DNA of 64,000 nt. It comes from Gracilimonas amylolytica (lineage in GTDB: Bacteria > Bacteroidota > Rhodothermia > Balneolales > Balneolaceae). Position 1 is the stretch's first letter; every line of letters begins with the position of its first letter. The position numbers were made by a program, and so were the translations under genes. Positions 44,020 through 52,996 of this stretch are shown one piece after another. The stretch spans positions 1-64,000 of the forward strand of contig NZ_PQBS01000016.1 in assembly GCF_002911695.1 (NCBI RefSeq). Direction: 5' to 3'. The notes below the pieces were generated by a model, which made no database searches, was not told the origin of the DNA, and was given only the letters and a program-made list of their open reading frames with translations.

Positions 44020-44805
44020 ATGACTACTGAAACGAAAGAATTGACAAAACAAGAAGCATTCCTGACCTACCTTCTTCGGTTGGCTGACGATAGACTCATC
44101 CTTGGTCAGCGTATGAGCGAGTGGTGCGGACACGGACCTCAACTTGAGGAGGATCTTGCGATGGCTAATATGGCTTTGGATCTGATCGGTCATGCCACAG
44201 CATTTTATGAGTATGCTGCTGAGATCGAGGGGAAAGGCTATGATGAAGATCATTTTGCATATTTCCGGGATGATAGGGATTTCACCAATCTTCAACTTTG
44301 CGAGTTACCAAAGGGAGATTTTGGATTTACCATTGCCCGACAATTTTTATTCAGCGCGTTCAGTTATTTTCAATACGAGCGGCTGAAAGATGCCAAAGAT
44401 GAGCAGTTCGCCGGAATGATCAACAAGCATCTGAAAGAGATCAAATACCACCTGAGGCATGCACGTGAGTGGGTGATTCGTTTAGGGGATGGAACTGAGG
44501 AAAGTCATAGCAGAATTCAGGAATCATTTGATGAACTTTGGATGTACACCGGCGAATTATTCTATATGGATGAGGTCGATGAACTTATGATCAAAGAAGG
44601 ATTAGGTGTTGATTCCTCACAGTTTAAAAACGAGTGGAAGAAATTGGTGGAAGACACCTTAACTGAAGCCACCCTAACTGTTCCTGACTGGGATCAGTTC
44701 ATGATGAGTGGAAGTCGCAAGGGTATTCATACCGAGCATCTGGGGCATATGCTGGCACAAATGCAGTTTTTAAGACGTTCCTATCCGGATGCAGAATGGA
44801 AGTAG
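44020..44805 (+). CDS. paaC: Ring 1,2-phenylacetyl-CoA epoxidase subunit C
   Basis: This 261-aa ferritin-like protein is the structural partner of PaaA. Conserved regions are LADDRLILGQRMSEWCGHGPQLEEDLAMANMALDLIGHA, RQFLFSAFSYFQYERL and EIKYHLRHAREWVIRLGDGTEESHSRIQ, with GIHTEHLGHMLAQMQFLRRSYPDAEW at the end. The diiron ligands of PaaA are degenerate here, as expected. It is third in the paa order. Confidence 0.96.
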   Translation: MTTETKELTKQEAFLTYLLRLADDRLILGQRMSEWCGHGPQLEEDLAMANMALDLIGHATAFYEYAAEIEGKGYDEDHFAYFRDDRDFTNLQLCELPKGDFGFTIARQFLFSAFSYFQYERLKDAKDEQFAGMINKHLKEIKYHLRHAREWVIRLGDGTEESHSRIQESFDELWMYTGELFYMDEVDELMIKEGLGVDSSQFKNEWKKLVEDTLTEATLTVPDWDQFMMSGSRKGIHTEHLGHMLAQMQFLRRSYPDAEWK

Positions 44806-44970
44806 AATACAATAGGAATCTTTTGACTCAAGGCACATGTAAATTTATACCTCGAAATGTTCCTTACCATTATTTCTACCAACAGTTTTGAATCGTAGAA
44901 GTTCTGCCCCACTTTGGTGAGGGACACAGCTTGTAATCTAAATCAATTTACCGTGCAGTAAATAAAAATC

Positions 44971-45480
44971 ATGTCAACCATTCAATTACATACCGAAGAG
45001 CAGATCTGGGATTTTCTCAAGGAAGTGACCGATCCCGAGATCCCTGTGTTGAATATTGTAGAGATGGGTATTGCACGTAAGGTTGAAGTGAATGAAGAAG
45101 GCCATGTATTAGTCAAGATAACTCCAACGTATTCGGGGTGCCCGGCTATGAACGCCATTGAAAAACTGGTCAACGAAAAACTTGAAGAACGTGCCGTTCA
45201 GAATTTTAAGGTGAAGCTCGATTTTGCAGAGACCTGGACCACCGATTGGATGACCGAAGAAGCCAAGGTCAAACTCAAGGATTACGGCATTGCTCCTCCC
45301 GAAAAAACAAGCGAAGACGACGACTTTTTAAAAACTCTGTCAAGTACCAAAGTAGTTCCCTGCCCCTTTTGTGATTCATTTGAGACTGAATTGGTCAGTC
45401 AGTTCGGGTCAACAGCCTGCAAATCCCAATACTTTTGCAATGACTGTGAGCAGCCCTTCGAGCATTTTAAGTGTATTTGA
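44971..45480 (+). CDS. paaD: PaaD, Fe-S assembly factor for the epoxidase
   Basis: This 169-aa protein of the MIP18/DUF59 family helps mature the iron-sulfur reductase or diiron subunit of the epoxidase. The N-terminal part has FLKEVTDPEIPVLNIVEMGI and VKITPTYSGCPAMN with the conserved Cys; the C-terminal zinc ribbon has CPFC...CNDC. It is fourth in the paa order. paaE, which normally follows, is missing: the next gene is a GH18 protein on the same strand. Confidence 0.95.
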   Translation: MSTIQLHTEEQIWDFLKEVTDPEIPVLNIVEMGIARKVEVNEEGHVLVKITPTYSGCPAMNAIEKLVNEKLEERAVQNFKVKLDFAETWTTDWMTEEAKVKLKDYGIAPPEKTSEDDDFLKTLSSTKVVPCPFCDSFETELVSQFGSTACKSQYFCNDCEQPFEHFKCI

Positions 45481-45699
45481 TATCACTTAAGAGTAATTAT
45501 TTCATATCTGTTTTATCAAATAAGCCGATGTTTTAACTAAAACATCAAAGCCCTCCTACCGGCCTAAACATTAGAAAAGGAAACAAAATCCGACTCTAAT
45601 GGTATCAAAAGTGTGATCGAAAGATTAGAATTTTTGAAGCACCCCTAACATTCCCCTTGCTTTTACCTCTTGTAATAAAGCACTCAATGAATATGATCT

Positions 45700-47397
45700 A
45701 TGAAAACACTTGTTTATCTATTATTTAGCCTGTTTTTCACACTAAGTTTATTGCCTTCCTCAGCATCAGCCCAATCAAATCAGGAAATCTGGGTTTCTGC
45801 CTACATTGCAAGCTGGAACTATAATGTTGGCGGTCACGGTAACTGGGGAAATACTCGTCGAAGTGATCTTGACTGGAACTCTTTTACACATGCCATCTTT
45901 TTTGCCCAAACTATATCAGGCTCTACTTGTCAGCCTAATGTACCGGCTGCCTGGGAGAACGTTTCTCCTGACAGGCTAAATGCATTTACGGAAGATGCCA
46001 ACCAATATGGAGTGCCTGCCATCATGTCTTTTGGAGGAGCTGGAAACGGTGCCTTCATGGATTGTATTGAGGATCAACCTGAAGTCATTGCCGATGGCAT
46101 TGCTGACTTTGTTGAAGAATGGGGTTTTGACGGAGCCGATATTGATGCGGAACCGGTCAGAGACCACCCTAATTATGATGTATTTATCACTCATTTAAGA
46201 GAACGATTACCTGATGCCATTTTAACTGCAGCCATAAATGCTGCCCCCTCCCTGTTTGCACGAGTTCATGATAAATTCGACCAGATCAACATGATGACCT
46301 ATGACCTGTCAGGTGCCTGGCAGGGATGGTATAGCTGGCACAATGCTGCCATCTTTAATCCTTCAGGTGGAACCGAACGTATCACTATACCCGGTTCAAG
46401 TACAGAGTATCCTAATATAGAGCAGTGGGTGAACCGATATCATGAAGCCGGTGTACCACTCGACAAGCTTGGGTTTGGGATCGATCTGTACGGATATGTA
46501 TGGACCGGTGTGAATGCACCCGAACAGAATGCTTCAGGGGCAGAACGTAGGTATGGAGAAACAAGTTACGACAATCTTGTAGATGAATTTCCCGGTATAG
46601 CAACTGATCCAGAATGGGATGAGAATGCTCAGGCTTCCTGGTATGGAACCGATAATCAATTCGTTAGTTTTGATAATGAACAAACCATCCGTGCAAAATT
46701 TGACTACGCTCGTGATAAGGGTGTCGGAGGGATGATCATTTGGGAATATACCGGATCACCTGAAGTTTTAATGCCAATAGTGAGGCAAGAAACGTTTGGT
46801 GACCTACCCCCTGTTCCTGTTTCACCGGACCTGCTCACCCCAAGTAATGATGCCACAGATGTTCCAACCTCCCTCAGCCTTGAATGGGCCGAACCCGATC
46901 ATGCCAACACTTTTGAAGTTCAGGTTTCCTTGAATTCAGACTTCAGTAACCTGGTACTTGATGAGACCGGACTTGAAACAACTAAAGTTGACCTGTCTGG
47001 TCTTGAACCCGGCACGTCACATCATTGGAGAGTGCGTAGCCGAAACGTGGCCGGTGTAAGTAACTGGTCAGAAACGTACTCATTTCAAACTGCAGGGGTT
47101 GGAACTTCAATTGATGATGAAAATGGCTTACCAAACTCTTACGCACTCGAACAAAATTATCCTAATCCCTTCAACCCAACTACAAATATCACGTTCAGTT
47201 TACCTGAATCAGGCTCTGTGACCCTCAAAATTTATAACATGTTGGGTTCAGAGGTGGCAACTCTTGTGGACTCAGAGTTACCCGCAGGTTCATTCGATGT
47301 AACCTGGGATGCCACAAACTTTTCAAGTGGTATGTATATTTACAAACTGACCGCAGATAACTTCACTCAGACAAAAAAACTCACTCTGATCAAATAA
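45700..47397 (+). CDS. Secreted GH18 chitinase-like protein with FN3 and T9SS tag
   Basis: This 565-aa protein has a signal peptide (ends ASAQS), a GH18 barrel, an FN3-like domain (about 370-465) and a type IX secretion tag (SYALEQNYPNPFNPTTNITF..., last 80 aa). The barrel shows IMSFGGAGNG and the catalytic motif DGADIDAE with E151, so it is probably active on chitin or another beta-1,4-GlcNAc polymer. It is placed between paaD and paaG on the same strand, where paaE would sit. It has no link to phenylacetate; its presence there suggests insertion into the cluster. Confidence 0.92.
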   Translation: MKTLVYLLFSLFFTLSLLPSSASAQSNQEIWVSAYIASWNYNVGGHGNWGNTRRSDLDWNSFTHAIFFAQTISGSTCQPNVPAAWENVSPDRLNAFTEDANQYGVPAIMSFGGAGNGAFMDCIEDQPEVIADGIADFVEEWGFDGADIDAEPVRDHPNYDVFITHLRERLPDAILTAAINAAPSLFARVHDKFDQINMMTYDLSGAWQGWYSWHNAAIFNPSGGTERITIPGSSTEYPNIEQWVNRYHEAGVPLDKLGFGIDLYGYVWTGVNAPEQNASGAERRYGETSYDNLVDEFPGIATDPEWDENAQASWYGTDNQFVSFDNEQTIRAKFDYARDKGVGGMIIWEYTGSPEVLMPIVRQETFGDLPPVPVSPDLLTPSNDATDVPTSLSLEWAEPDHANTFEVQVSLNSDFSNLVLDETGLETTKVDLSGLEPGTSHHWRVRSRNVAGVSNWSETYSFQTAGVGTSIDDENGLPNSYALEQNYPNPFNPTTNITFSLPESGSVTLKIYNMLGSEVATLVDSELPAGSFDVTWDATNFSSGMYIYKLTADNFTQTKKLTLIK

Positions 47398-47505
47398 CAC
47401 CAAGTTCAATCAAGGCTTAATTGAATTTTACTACACAATGATTTGAGTCTTTGGTATTATCCCGAAACACTTCAATACCTTAGGTACAACCAAAGACTTA
47501 GATTC

Positions 47506-48285
47506 ATGATCAAAACAAATCTCTCGAGCGGAGTTTTCACCATTACCCTGAACCGGCCGGATAAACTCAACAGTTTTAACTTTGAGATGGCCAGCCAAAT
47601 GAAGCAGGCTCTCATGGATGCCGAATCTGACGATGAGATAAGATGTGTTTTGATTACCGGGGAAGGGAGAGCATTTTGTGCCGGACAGGATCTCGCTGAA
47701 GCCACTGAAGTTTCAAATGATCCAGAACGTGACCTAAGTGAAATTGTTCATCATACCTACATTCCCATCATCAAGGGCATTCGTGAATTAGAAAAACCGG
47801 TGGTTTGTGCGGTTAATGGAACAGCGGCAGGAGCCGGAGCTAACATAGCTTTGGCTTGTGATATTGTGATCGCCAGTGAAGAAGCCAGGTTCATACAATC
47901 CTTTTCACAGATTGGCCTCATTCCTGACAGTGGCGGAACCTACATTTTACCAAGGCTGATCGGTTTAGCCCGGGCAACCGCTCTTACTTTTTTAGGTGAA
48001 AAAGTTACGGCTCAAGAGGCTGTTGAAATGGGTATGATCTGGAAATCGTATCCTGCTGACTCATTTATGAATGAAGCCCAAGCTATTGCCGCCAAACTTG
48101 CCAAAATGCCTACCCGAGGATTTGGGCTTACCAAGAGAGGTTTCAACGCCGGATTCTCCAACAATCTGGAGCAGCAAATGAAACTCGAAGCTGAACTACA
48201 GGCCGAAGCCGGAAAAACGTACGATTATAATGAAGGCGTACAGGCTTTTCTGGAAAAGCGAAAACCGGAGTTCAGGGGAAAATAG
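47506..48285 (+). CDS. paaG: Epoxy-phenylacetyl-CoA isomerase (crotonase family)
   Basis: This 259-aa crotonase turns the ring-1,2-epoxide into oxepin-CoA. It matches PaaG: ITLNRPDKLNSFN, GEGRAFCAGQDL (oxyanion hole), AVNGTAAGAGANIALACD, and FSQIGLIPDSGGTYILPRL with the catalytic acidic residue. The ATG at 47506 was chosen since the N-terminal residues before it (from 47443) are not crotonase-like. It lies after the GH18 gene, 108 bp away. Confidence 0.95.
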   Translation: MIKTNLSSGVFTITLNRPDKLNSFNFEMASQMKQALMDAESDDEIRCVLITGEGRAFCAGQDLAEATEVSNDPERDLSEIVHHTYIPIIKGIRELEKPVVCAVNGTAAGAGANIALACDIVIASEEARFIQSFSQIGLIPDSGGTYILPRLIGLARATALTFLGEKVTAQEAVEMGMIWKSYPADSFMNEAQAIAAKLAKMPTRGFGLTKRGFNAGFSNNLEQQMKLEAELQAEAGKTYDYNEGVQAFLEKRKPEFRGK

Positions 48286-48418
48286 GATCAGGGGATTTCA
48301 GGGATTTCGGTAAAGCGGATACCCTCATTTACAAAACCCTGTCACCTGCATAATTTCGGGTTCAACTTTTCAGCTCTCTTTTCGTATTCGTGATTTCATT
48401 GAACAAACATGAACCATT

Positions 48419-48796
48419 ATGAATATTGAGCTTAATAAAAACCTCAGGTTTCTCCTCAATCTTGAAGAACTTGCCCTTTTCATCAGTTCTGTAATTCTTT
48501 TTGGAATAATTACAGACGTTAGCTGGTGGGTATTTGCATTGCTTTTTTTCCTGCCGGATTTATCTTTCGCTGCTTACCTCATTAACATACAATTCGGCTC
48601 ATGGATCTATAATACGTTACACCACAAAGGATTGATGACCGGACTTACCTTAGCCGGATATTTTACAGAAATAGAATGGCTATTGGTTGTAGGGATCGTC
48701 TTTTTCGGCCATGCATCTTTTGATCGCGTGTTTGGCTACGGTCTCAAATTTCCCGACCATTTTAAGCACACGCACCTTGGCATGATTGGAAAATAG
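48419..48796 (+). CDS. DUF4260 membrane protein
   Basis: This 125-aa membrane protein has four short hydrophobic helices and the DUF4260 signature: LLNLEELALFISSVILFG, FLPDLSFAAYLIN, GSWIYNTLHHKGL and FGHASFDRVFGYGLKFPDHFKHTHLGMIGK. The histidines are conserved in the family, whose function is unknown. It lies between paaG and paaH in the same direction, perhaps as a passenger in the cluster. Confidence 0.9.
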   Translation: MNIELNKNLRFLLNLEELALFISSVILFGIITDVSWWVFALLFFLPDLSFAAYLINIQFGSWIYNTLHHKGLMTGLTLAGYFTEIEWLLVVGIVFFGHASFDRVFGYGLKFPDHFKHTHLGMIGK

Positions 48797-48881
48797 GGAA
48801 TACACCTAATTAACTTTGAGACAATTTCCTCCATTATTTGGTACATATTTTAAACTGTATTCCGTCTCAGATTCCTTATCT

Positions 48882-48895
48882 TGGAAGCGATTTTT
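48882..48895 (+). promoter_or_regulatory. LacI-like box before paaH
   Basis: TGGAAGCGATTTTT lies 24 bp before the paaH start codon. It differs by one base from the box at the paaA start when that box is read on its minus strand (TGGAAGCGCTTTTT). It could allow common control of the two halves of the cluster. Confidence 0.3.
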
Positions 48896-48919
48896 CAGAC
48901 GTTAATCAAACATTTTTCT

Positions 48920-50095
48920 ATGATACCAACAGATACGAAGGTCGGTGTAATTGGAGCCGGCACCATGGGAACCGGAATAGCACAAGTTGCAGCAACACAA
49001 GGTCACCACGTTTACCTTTATGATGCCTATCCACAACAACTCGAAAAATCCAGGGCCGGGCTTGAAAGCATACTTGCCCGACAAGTAGAAAAAGAGCGTA
49101 TGAGTCAGGATGAAGTGGACGGCATTCTGGACCGCATTGAATTCGTTGATAACATCACCAATTTTGGGGAATGCGGATTCGTGATCGAAGCAATTGTTGA
49201 AGACATTGACATCAAAAAAGACACTTTTGCCCGATTGGAGGGCATCGTTTCTAAGGATTGTGTTCTTGCATCCAATACCTCCTCCCTTTCAATTGCAGCC
49301 ATTTCATCTGCTCTTAAGAGACCTGAAAGATTTTTGGGAGTTCACTTCTTCAATCCTGCACCCTTAATGAAACTGGTGGAGGTCATTCCGGGGATAGGAA
49401 CGGAAGATGATGTTTTCAAGCACACTAAAGAATTTATCAAAGGCTGGGATAAGATCACGGTTTCAGGTAAAGACACTCCGGGTTTTATCGTGAACCGCGT
49501 GGCCCGGCCTTTTTATGGAGAAGCTCTTCGAATTTACGAAGAAGGTATTGCTGATGCCGCCACCATCGACTGGGCCATGAAGGAGATCGGCGGGTTTCGG
49601 ATGGGACCTTTTGAACTTATGGACCTGATCGGCCATGATGTAAATTATGAAGTTACAAGCACCGTATTTGAGGCTTTTTATTACGATCCCCGGTTCAGAC
49701 CTTCATTTGCCCAAAAACGAATGGTGGAAGCCGGATGGCTGGGAAGAAAATCCGGCCGTGGATTCTATAATTACAAAGATGAGTCAAAAAATCCTGCCCC
49801 AAATAAGGACAAGAAACTTGGACAAGAAATATTTGACCGCATCCTCACAATGCTTATAAACGAAGCCTGTGATGCTGTTTTCATGAGCATTGCCTCCATA
49901 GAAGACGTTGACCTTGCCATGCAAAATGGAGTGAACTACCCGAAAGGATTACTTAAGTGGGGTGATGAAATTGGGTTGAAGAATGTACTTGATAGAATGA
50001 CAGCCCTTCAGGTCGAATACCGGGAGGATCGCTACCGGCCAAATCCATTGTTAAAGAAGATGGTAGCCGAAGGAAAGAGTTTTTATGAGGAATAG
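48920..50095 (+). CDS. paaH: 3-hydroxyadipyl-CoA dehydrogenase
   Basis: This 391-aa NAD enzyme oxidises 3-hydroxyadipyl-CoA near the end of the phenylacetate pathway. The dinucleotide motif is VGVIGAGTMGTGIAQVAATQGH, the dehydrogenase signature GVHFFNPAPLMKLVEVIPG with the catalytic His, and PGFIVNRVARPFYGEALRI follows. A second 3HCDH C-terminal domain ends the protein. The ATG at 48920 starts just before the Rossmann motif; frame before it is not conserved. It begins the second half of the paa cluster. Confidence 0.95.
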   Translation: MIPTDTKVGVIGAGTMGTGIAQVAATQGHHVYLYDAYPQQLEKSRAGLESILARQVEKERMSQDEVDGILDRIEFVDNITNFGECGFVIEAIVEDIDIKKDTFARLEGIVSKDCVLASNTSSLSIAAISSALKRPERFLGVHFFNPAPLMKLVEVIPGIGTEDDVFKHTKEFIKGWDKITVSGKDTPGFIVNRVARPFYGEALRIYEEGIADAATIDWAMKEIGGFRMGPFELMDLIGHDVNYEVTSTVFEAFYYDPRFRPSFAQKRMVEAGWLGRKSGRGFYNYKDESKNPAPNKDKKLGQEIFDRILTMLINEACDAVFMSIASIEDVDLAMQNGVNYPKGLLKWGDEIGLKNVLDRMTALQVEYREDRYRPNPLLKKMVAEGKSFYEE

Positions 50096-50145
50096 TTGTC
50101 AGAACTCAGAATCCAGAACTCAGGATCTAATATTCTGAATTCTTA
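50096..50145. repeat. TCAGAACTCAG hairpin repeat between paaH and paaI
   Basis: TCAGAACTCAGAATCCAGAACTCAGGA is followed by TCTGAATTCT. The arms AGAATcCAGA and TCTGaATTCT pair with one mismatch. It is a member of the family also seen after paaA and paaY. Confidence 0.65.
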
Positions 50146-50156
50146 AATACATTGCT

Positions 50157-50582
50157 ATGAGTAAAGAATCACATCACGTTATACAAAACATGCTTTCCAA
50201 CGATCCCTTCTCGCTATGGATGGGAATAGAAGTCTTGGAAGCTGAACTCGGTTATTGTAAACTCTCAATGAATATTCGAGAAGAAATGACCAATGGGTTT
50301 GGGGTGTGCCATGGTGGGATCACCTTTTCTCTGGCTGATAGTGCCCTGGCTTTTGCCTCTAACTCTCGAGGCTCTGTGTCTCTCGCTCTTGAAAACAACA
50401 TCAACTTTACCAAAAAAGTGAATGTAGGTGACAGACTGACCGCTGTTTCTGAAGAACTTCAAAATGGACGAACCATAGGAGTCTATAAAATTCACATTAC
50501 AAACCAGGACGAAGAGCTGGTAGCAGAGTTCAGAGGCACCGTATACAGAACCGGCCAAAGTCACGAAGTAGAAAATTCATAA
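50157..50582 (+). CDS. paaI: Phenylacetyl-CoA-pathway thioesterase
   Basis: This 141-aa hotdog thioesterase releases CoA from stalled ring-hydroxy or epoxy intermediates. The signature is GFGVCHGGITFSLADSALAFASNSRG, with the catalytic Asp in LADSA. It lies between paaH and paaJ, 26 bp before the latter. It is a paralogue of the thioesterase at 29527-29958, with which it shares the HGG core. Confidence 0.95.
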   Translation: MSKESHHVIQNMLSNDPFSLWMGIEVLEAELGYCKLSMNIREEMTNGFGVCHGGITFSLADSALAFASNSRGSVSLALENNINFTKKVNVGDRLTAVSEELQNGRTIGVYKIHITNQDEELVAEFRGTVYRTGQSHEVENS

Positions 50583-50607
50583 TTCAAATTATACAATTCA
50601 AATTTCC

Positions 50608-51816
50608 ATGTCCGAAGCTTATATCATTGACGGAATCAGAACTCCAATTGGCAAACTGAAAGGCTCTCTCTCCTCCATCCGTGCCGATGACCTGGCAGCC
50701 ATTCCCATTAAAGAACTTATTAATCGAAATCCCGAGATCGATCCGGAAGCGATCGAGGATGTTATCCTTGGGTGTGCAAACCAAGCCGGCGAAGACAACC
50801 GTAATGTAGCTCGAATGGCTTCATTACTTGCAGGAATTCCCACTTCGGTCCCCGGTGAAACGGTGAACCGATTGTGTGCATCCGGAATGAGTGCTACGGT
50901 GAAAGCCTATCACGCCATTAAAGCCGGAGAAGGTGACCTGTTCATTACCGGCGGAGTCGAGCATATGACCCGTGGACCTATCGTGTTAGGAAAGGGATCA
51001 TCACCCTATTCAGGAACTACGGAAATGCACGATTCCACTTTTGGATGGCGATTCATCAATCCAAAAATGGAAGAAATGTATGGAACTGATGGCATGGGAA
51101 TGACGGCCGAGAATGTGGTGGAGATGCATGATATCGATCGCGAAGACCAGGATAAATTTGCGGCTTGGAGTCAACAAAAGGCAGGTGCTGCGAGAGATTC
51201 CGGTAGGCTGGCCAAAGAAATAGTTCCTGTAGAAATTCCACGCAGGAAGCAGGACCCATATTTATTTGAACACGATGAGTTTATGCGCCCTGATACTACT
51301 GCTGAAATTTTAGCCAAACTTCGCCCGGCCTTCAAAAAAGATGGAACTGTAACAGCAGGAAATGCTTCCGGACTGAATGATGGTGCCGGAGCCTTGTTGG
51401 TCGCCTCAGATCAAGCCGTTAAAGATTTTGGACTGAAGCCGAAGGCCCTAATTGTGGCTCACGCCGTTTCAGGAATTGAGCCGAGAATAATGGGACTGGG
51501 TCCGGTAGAAGCAGCTCAAAAAGTGTTGAAACGAGCCGGAATGAAGCTGGATGACATGGACGTTATCGAGCTCAATGAAGCCTTCGCCGGACAATCACTC
51601 GGTGTAACCCGACTGTTGGAAATGGAAGATAACGATCCCCGGCTCAACCCTAATGGCGGAGCTATTGCACTTGGACATCCTTTGGGCATGACAGGACAGC
51701 GATTACTGCAAACAGCAACCGTCGAACTTCATGAAAAAGAATCGCACAAATATGCGCTTTGTATGTTGTGTGTTGGGGTGGGTCAAGGTATGGCTGTTAT
51801 TTTGGAGAAAGTATAA
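50608..51816 (+). CDS. paaJ: 3-oxoadipyl-CoA/3-oxo-5,6-dehydrosuberyl-CoA thiolase
   Basis: This 402-aa thiolase cuts both 3-oxo intermediates of the phenylacetate pathway. The active cysteine is in VNRLCASGMSATVKAY, the catalytic His in NGGAIALGHPLGMTGQRLL, and the second Cys in LCMLCVGVGQGMA. The insert HDSTFGWRFINPKMEEMYGTDGMGMTAENV is typical of PaaJ/PcaF. It follows paaI directly. Confidence 0.96.
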   Translation: MSEAYIIDGIRTPIGKLKGSLSSIRADDLAAIPIKELINRNPEIDPEAIEDVILGCANQAGEDNRNVARMASLLAGIPTSVPGETVNRLCASGMSATVKAYHAIKAGEGDLFITGGVEHMTRGPIVLGKGSSPYSGTTEMHDSTFGWRFINPKMEEMYGTDGMGMTAENVVEMHDIDREDQDKFAAWSQQKAGAARDSGRLAKEIVPVEIPRRKQDPYLFEHDEFMRPDTTAEILAKLRPAFKKDGTVTAGNASGLNDGAGALLVASDQAVKDFGLKPKALIVAHAVSGIEPRIMGLGPVEAAQKVLKRAGMKLDDMDVIELNEAFAGQSLGVTRLLEMEDNDPRLNPNGGAIALGHPLGMTGQRLLQTATVELHEKESHKYALCMLCVGVGQGMAVILEKV

Positions 51817-51855
51817 TGGTTATTTGTTAATGGGAAATGGTTAGTTGGAGTCAAT

Positions 51856-52320
51856 ATGGGTGATGAAAAATCAAATATTCGGACTTTTGAAGATTTACGG
51901 GTTTGGCAACTTGCCCGTAAGATTCAAAATGAGATTTTTGAGCTTGTAAAAAAATTTCCTACTGAAGAAAAATATCGGTTAACTGATCAAATGATACGAT
52001 CATCGCGGTCCATTTCTGATAACATCGCTGAAGGATATGGACGATTTCACTATCAGGAAATTATTCAATATTGCAGACAAGGAAGAGGTTCGGCCTACGA
52101 GCTAAAAAATCAGATCATCACAACTTTTGATTTTAAATACATTGATGAATCCGAGTATAAGTATCATAAAAATCAACTCATTGATTGTATCCAGCTTCTC
52201 AACGGATATATCCGATATCTAAAAAATGCAAAGAACAATGCCGTCAATGAAGATGAGATCCCATATATCTATGATGATCTTGATGAGGAACAAAATAACC
52301 ATTACACCATTTCCCAATAA
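51856..52320 (+). CDS. Four-helix-bundle protein (S23/Avd-like)
   Basis: This 154-aa protein matches the S23/bAvd four-helix-bundle family: IRTFEDLRVWQLARKIQNEIFEL, FPTEEKYRLTDQMIRSSRSISDNIAEGYGR, FHYQEIIQYCRQGRGSAYELKNQI. Relatives are encoded inside 23S rRNA intervening sequences or next to reverse transcriptases of diversity-generating retroelements, but no such partner is near. It is inserted between paaJ and paaY, and its stop lies one base before the paaY start. A low-complexity TGGTTATTTGTTAATGGGAA segment precedes it. The function is unknown. Confidence 0.9.
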   Translation: MGDEKSNIRTFEDLRVWQLARKIQNEIFELVKKFPTEEKYRLTDQMIRSSRSISDNIAEGYGRFHYQEIIQYCRQGRGSAYELKNQIITTFDFKYIDESEYKYHKNQLIDCIQLLNGYIRYLKNAKNNAVNEDEIPYIYDDLDEEQNNHYTISQ

Positions 52321-52321
52321 C

Positions 52322-52939
52322 ATGATCTACGAATTCAACGGATACAAACCCGTCATTCACGAGACGGCCTTTGTACATCCCAAAGCGGCAGTAACTGGAA
52401 ATGTGATCATCGGTAAGGATGTATATATCGGTCCCGGTGCCGCTATTCGTGGAGACTGGGGCAAGATCGTGATCAAGGACGGATGTAATGTGCAGGAAAA
52501 TTGCACGATCCATATGTTTCCGGGAGTTACTGTGACTTTGGAGGAATCGGCTCATGTTGGACATGGAGCTATTATTCACGGAGCACATCTTGGTGAAAAT
52601 TGCCTTGTCGGGATGAATGCCGTCGTAATGGATAATGTGAAAGTTGGCAAAGAATCCATTATTGGAGCTTTGGCTTTTGTCCCGGAAGGAATGGAAATTC
52701 CGGAGCGAAAAGTAGTGGTTGGAAATCCCGCTAAGATCGTGAAGGATGTGACCGATGAAATGGCTAAGTGGAAAACCAAGGGAACTCAGTTGTACCAACA
52801 ACTTCCTGACCAACTTCACAAAACACTAAAAGAGTGTGAACCATTAAGAGAAATTCCTAAAAACCGGGAAGATCAGAAAATGGGGTACGAGACGTGGGCG
52901 AACAAGAAATCAGAATTCAGAACACAGGAGTCAGAATAG
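52322..52939 (+). CDS. paaY: PaaY-type gamma carbonic anhydrase-like thioesterase
   Basis: This 205-aa left-handed beta-helix protein has hexapeptide repeats and the metal-site histidines (NVQENCTIHMFPG, HVGHGAIIHGAHLGENC). PaaY hydrolyses CoA esters or CO2-related intermediates and supports the phenylacetate pathway. The ATG at 52322 was chosen over an upstream overlap because it begins the usual IYEFNGYKPVIHETAF. The last residues (KSEFRTQESE) are encoded by a TCAGAATTCAGAA repeat, so the C-terminus has been replaced or extended by it. Confidence 0.92.
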   Translation: MIYEFNGYKPVIHETAFVHPKAAVTGNVIIGKDVYIGPGAAIRGDWGKIVIKDGCNVQENCTIHMFPGVTVTLEESAHVGHGAIIHGAHLGENCLVGMNAVVMDNVKVGKESIIGALAFVPEGMEIPERKVVVGNPAKIVKDVTDEMAKWKTKGTQLYQQLPDQLHKTLKECEPLREIPKNREDQKMGYETWANKKSEFRTQESE

Positions 52940-52974
52940 CTGAACACTGAGTTCTGAATTCTGTTTCCTGTGTT
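52911..52974. repeat. TCAGAATTCAG hairpin repeat after paaY
   Basis: AACACAGGA-gt-CAGAAT (52921-52937) pairs with ATTCTG-tt-TCCTGTGTT (52958-52974) around a 20-base loop. The left arm lies inside the paaY reading frame. The sequence CAGAATTCAGAA flanks the stem. Confidence 0.75.
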
Positions 52975-52996
52975 CCTTCATTTTAATAGAACACAA

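Noticed and set aside
44806-44970. Possible small gene or hairpin between paaC and paaD
   Set aside because: Only a weak CCCCAC/GTGAGGG stem without T-run is seen; no frame is convincing.
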